DNA of 24,561 nt from DASZZZ01 sp036260375 (GTDB taxonomy: Bacteria; Actinomycetota; CADDZG01; WHSQ01). The DNA is taken from NCBI GenBank assembly GCA_036260375.1, contig DASZZZ010000021.1:1-24561 (forward strand), written 5' to 3'. The position numbers and the translations under genes are program-made. Of this stretch, positions 23,360 through 24,561 are shown one piece after another (position 1 is the first letter of the stretch; each line of letters starts with the position of its first letter). The notes under the pieces were generated by a model, which saw only the letters and a list, made by a program, of their open reading frames with translations, ran no database searches and was not told the origin of the DNA.

Positions 23360-24561
23360 CACCCCTCCCTCCTGAAGCGGCGCACGTTGACGATCATGAT
23401 CGGCACGACCGCGAGGAACAAGATCACGGCGACGGCGGCGCCCACGCCGAAGTTGCGCGCCAGGAACGACGTCCGGAACATCTCCAGCGCGATGACGTTC
23501 GCGGCGTTCTGGCTCGACGGCGGCGCGAGCACGTAGACGATGTCGAACACCTTGAGCGTGTTGATGAGCAGCGTGATGAACACGACCGTGATGATCGGCC
23601 GCATGAGCGGCACGGTGATGTGCCGGAACACCTGCATCTCCGTCGCGCCGTCGACGCGCGCGGCCTCGAGCAGGTCGCGCGGCAGCGCGGCGAGGCCGGC
23701 GCCCATGACGACGACGGCGAAGCCGACCTGCGCCCACAGGAACGCGCCGATGATCGCGGGCGTCACGAGCGACGACGCGAGCCACGAGGCCCCGTCGTAG
23801 GGAGCCCGGAACGTCGCCTCGCCGAGGCGCGCGGTGTAGCTGCCGTCGGCGATCTCGGAGAACGTCGCGCTGCCGTCGGACGCGGTGACCTGCGACGCGA
23901 CGACCTCGCCCTGTGAGTCGAGCAGCTCGACGGTCGCGCCGGGGAGGCCGAGCTCGCCCTCCTCGACGACGCCGGGCCGCCCGCCGCCGGGCTTGAAGTC
24001 GCGCCACACCACCACCGCGACGTCGCCGGGACGCGCCTCGGGCTCGGTCGCCTGGGTCGCGTCGGGCGGGATCTCCGGGTCGGTGATCGACACGAGCCCG
24101 ATCGGAAGCGTCTCGCCCGGCGACACGCGCTGCGACGACACCATGACGTCGCCGCGCCGCTCGAGCCCCGAGTCCGCCAGCGCGGTCGCCTCCGGGTAGG
24201 GCCCCGGCGTGCGCACCGTGTCCACGACCGCGCCGGTCGCGGCGTTGATGAGGCCGCGGTCGGGATCCTGCTCGTACATGACGCGCCAGATGACGCCGAT
24301 CGACAGGAACGAGATCGCCATGGGCATGAACAGGAGCACCTTCACCGCGGTCCCGTAGCGGACGCGCTCGGTGAGGAGCGCGAACACGAGCCCGAGGCCG
24401 GTGATCAACGCCGGCGCGACCGCGACCCAGACGACCGTGTTGCGGATGGAGGTGACGACGCGCTCGGTGCCGAGCGCGGTCCGGTAGTTGTCGAGGCCGA
24501 CGAACTGGCGCGTGTCGGCCGTCTGGAAGCTCTGCGCGATCGTGTCGATCAGCGGGTAGAC
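23359..24561 (-). CDS. Sugar ABC transporter permease, CUT1 family (MalF-type), with a large extracytoplasmic insertion; 5' end beyond the right edge
   Basis: The frame is open to the right edge, giving the last 400 residues. From the edge it reads FVGLDNYR, then segments near VVWVAVAPALITGLGLVFAL and VLLFMPMAISFLSIGVIWRV, and later the EAA loop LLEAARVDGATEMQVF and LINTLKVFDIVYVL, all typical of CUT1 permeases. Between the third and fourth core segments, where most relatives have a short extracytoplasmic loop, about 165 residues are inserted (23782-24276). Part of it (23809-23946) looks like a carboxypeptidase-regulatory or Cna-B type beta-sandwich: LPGATVELLDSQGEV, then ASDGSATFSEIADGSYTARL. 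The insert has no stop and the usual codon bias. It may touch the sugar-binding protein, as the unrelated P2 loop of E. coli MalF does; that role is inferred. Confidence 0.9.
   Translation of the reverse strand, partial: VYPLIDTIAQSFQTADTRQFVGLDNYRTALGTERVVTSIRNTVVWVAVAPALITGLGLVFALLTERVRYGTAVKVLLFMPMAISFLSIGVIWRVMYEQDPDRGLINAATGAVVDTVRTPGPYPEATALADSGLERRGDVMVSSQRVSPGETLPIGLVSITDPEIPPDATQATEPEARPGDVAVVVWRDFKPGGGRPGVVEEGELGLPGATVELLDSQGEVVASQVTASDGSATFSEIADGSYTARLGEATFRAPYDGASWLASSLVTPAIIGAFLWAQVGFAVVVMGAGLAALPRDLLEAARVDGATEMQVFRHITVPLMRPIITVVFITLLINTLKVFDIVYVLAPPSSQNAANVIALEMFRTSFLARNFGVGAAVAVILFLAVVPIMIVNVRRFRREG

Noticed and set aside
20984..23536. 850-codon + strand frame opposite the two ABC transporter loci
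   Set aside because: Asp/Arg/Glu/His-rich composition typical of the antisense of GC-rich membrane-protein genes; no recognisable domain and no promoter or ribosome-binding site.
23782..24276. The permease insertion as a homologue of the E. coli MalF P2 domain
   Set aside because: It lies between core membrane segments 3 and 4, whereas P2 lies in the preceding extracytoplasmic loop, and the sequence looks like a regulatory-type beta-sandwich. Analogy only.

Overview
The window is 24.6 kb of very GC-rich bacterial DNA whose codon third positions are almost all G or C. The order rpsA-coaE ... uvrB ... uvrA on one strand is a classic actinobacterial arrangement. A resuscitation-promoting-factor (Rpf) domain, an Actinobacterial Holin-X type protein, a DUF3618 protein and TANNNT promoters with leaderless starts also point to Actinomycetota. 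I cannot resolve the class; a deep-branching high-GC group such as Nitriliruptoria, Thermoleophilia or Acidimicrobiia is a guess. No rRNA, tRNA, CRISPR array, insertion sequence or prophage was recognised. No gap between genes exceeds about 230 bp.

Left part (1-9.8 kb): the first two thirds of uvrA (cut by the left edge), a secreted 187-aa protein, a DUF4328 membrane protein with a proline-rich repeat tail, a class V aminotransferase related to kynureninases, a MATE/DinF-type efflux protein whose start overlaps the stop of uvrB, uvrB itself, and an amidase-signature hydrolase. UvrA and UvrB are the damage-recognition half of nucleotide excision repair.

Middle (9.8-15.1 kb): a minus-strand operon rpsA - coaE - HAD hydrolase - GAF/GAF histidine kinase, driven by a clear -35/-10 promoter. 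Divergent from rpsA is a small secreted protein.

Accessory-looking part (15.1-19.8 kb): a 510-aa protein with two HExxH motifs, the first in a DUF4157-like region (the eCIS core fold) and the second in a gluzincin-like peptidase region, ending in a three-copy 21-bp tandem repeat. Divergent from it is a four-gene envelope module: a YqjD/ElaB-like anchored protein, a Holin-X family protein, a DUF3618 protein and a 40-aa single-helix microprotein. A bidirectional hairpin separates this module from a convergent gene for a secreted coiled-coil protein ending in an Rpf lysozyme-like domain.

Right part (19.9-24.6 kb, all minus strand): a complete polar amino-acid ABC importer operon (lipoprotein binding protein - permease - ATPase), preceded by the two permeases of a CUT1-type sugar importer. 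The first of these is cut by the right edge and carries an unusual extracytoplasmic domain of about 165 residues.

Five genes (uvrA, uvrB, DUF4328, aminotransferase, rpf) have a TANNNT box 6-8 nt before the start codon, as expected for leaderless mRNAs. Four others (rpsA, the 174-aa secreted protein, the amidase, the amino-acid binding protein) have the same type of -10 box further upstream and a Shine-Dalgarno-like site. The best candidates for something undescribed are the double-HExxH DUF4157-like protein and the permease with the inserted beta-rich domain.
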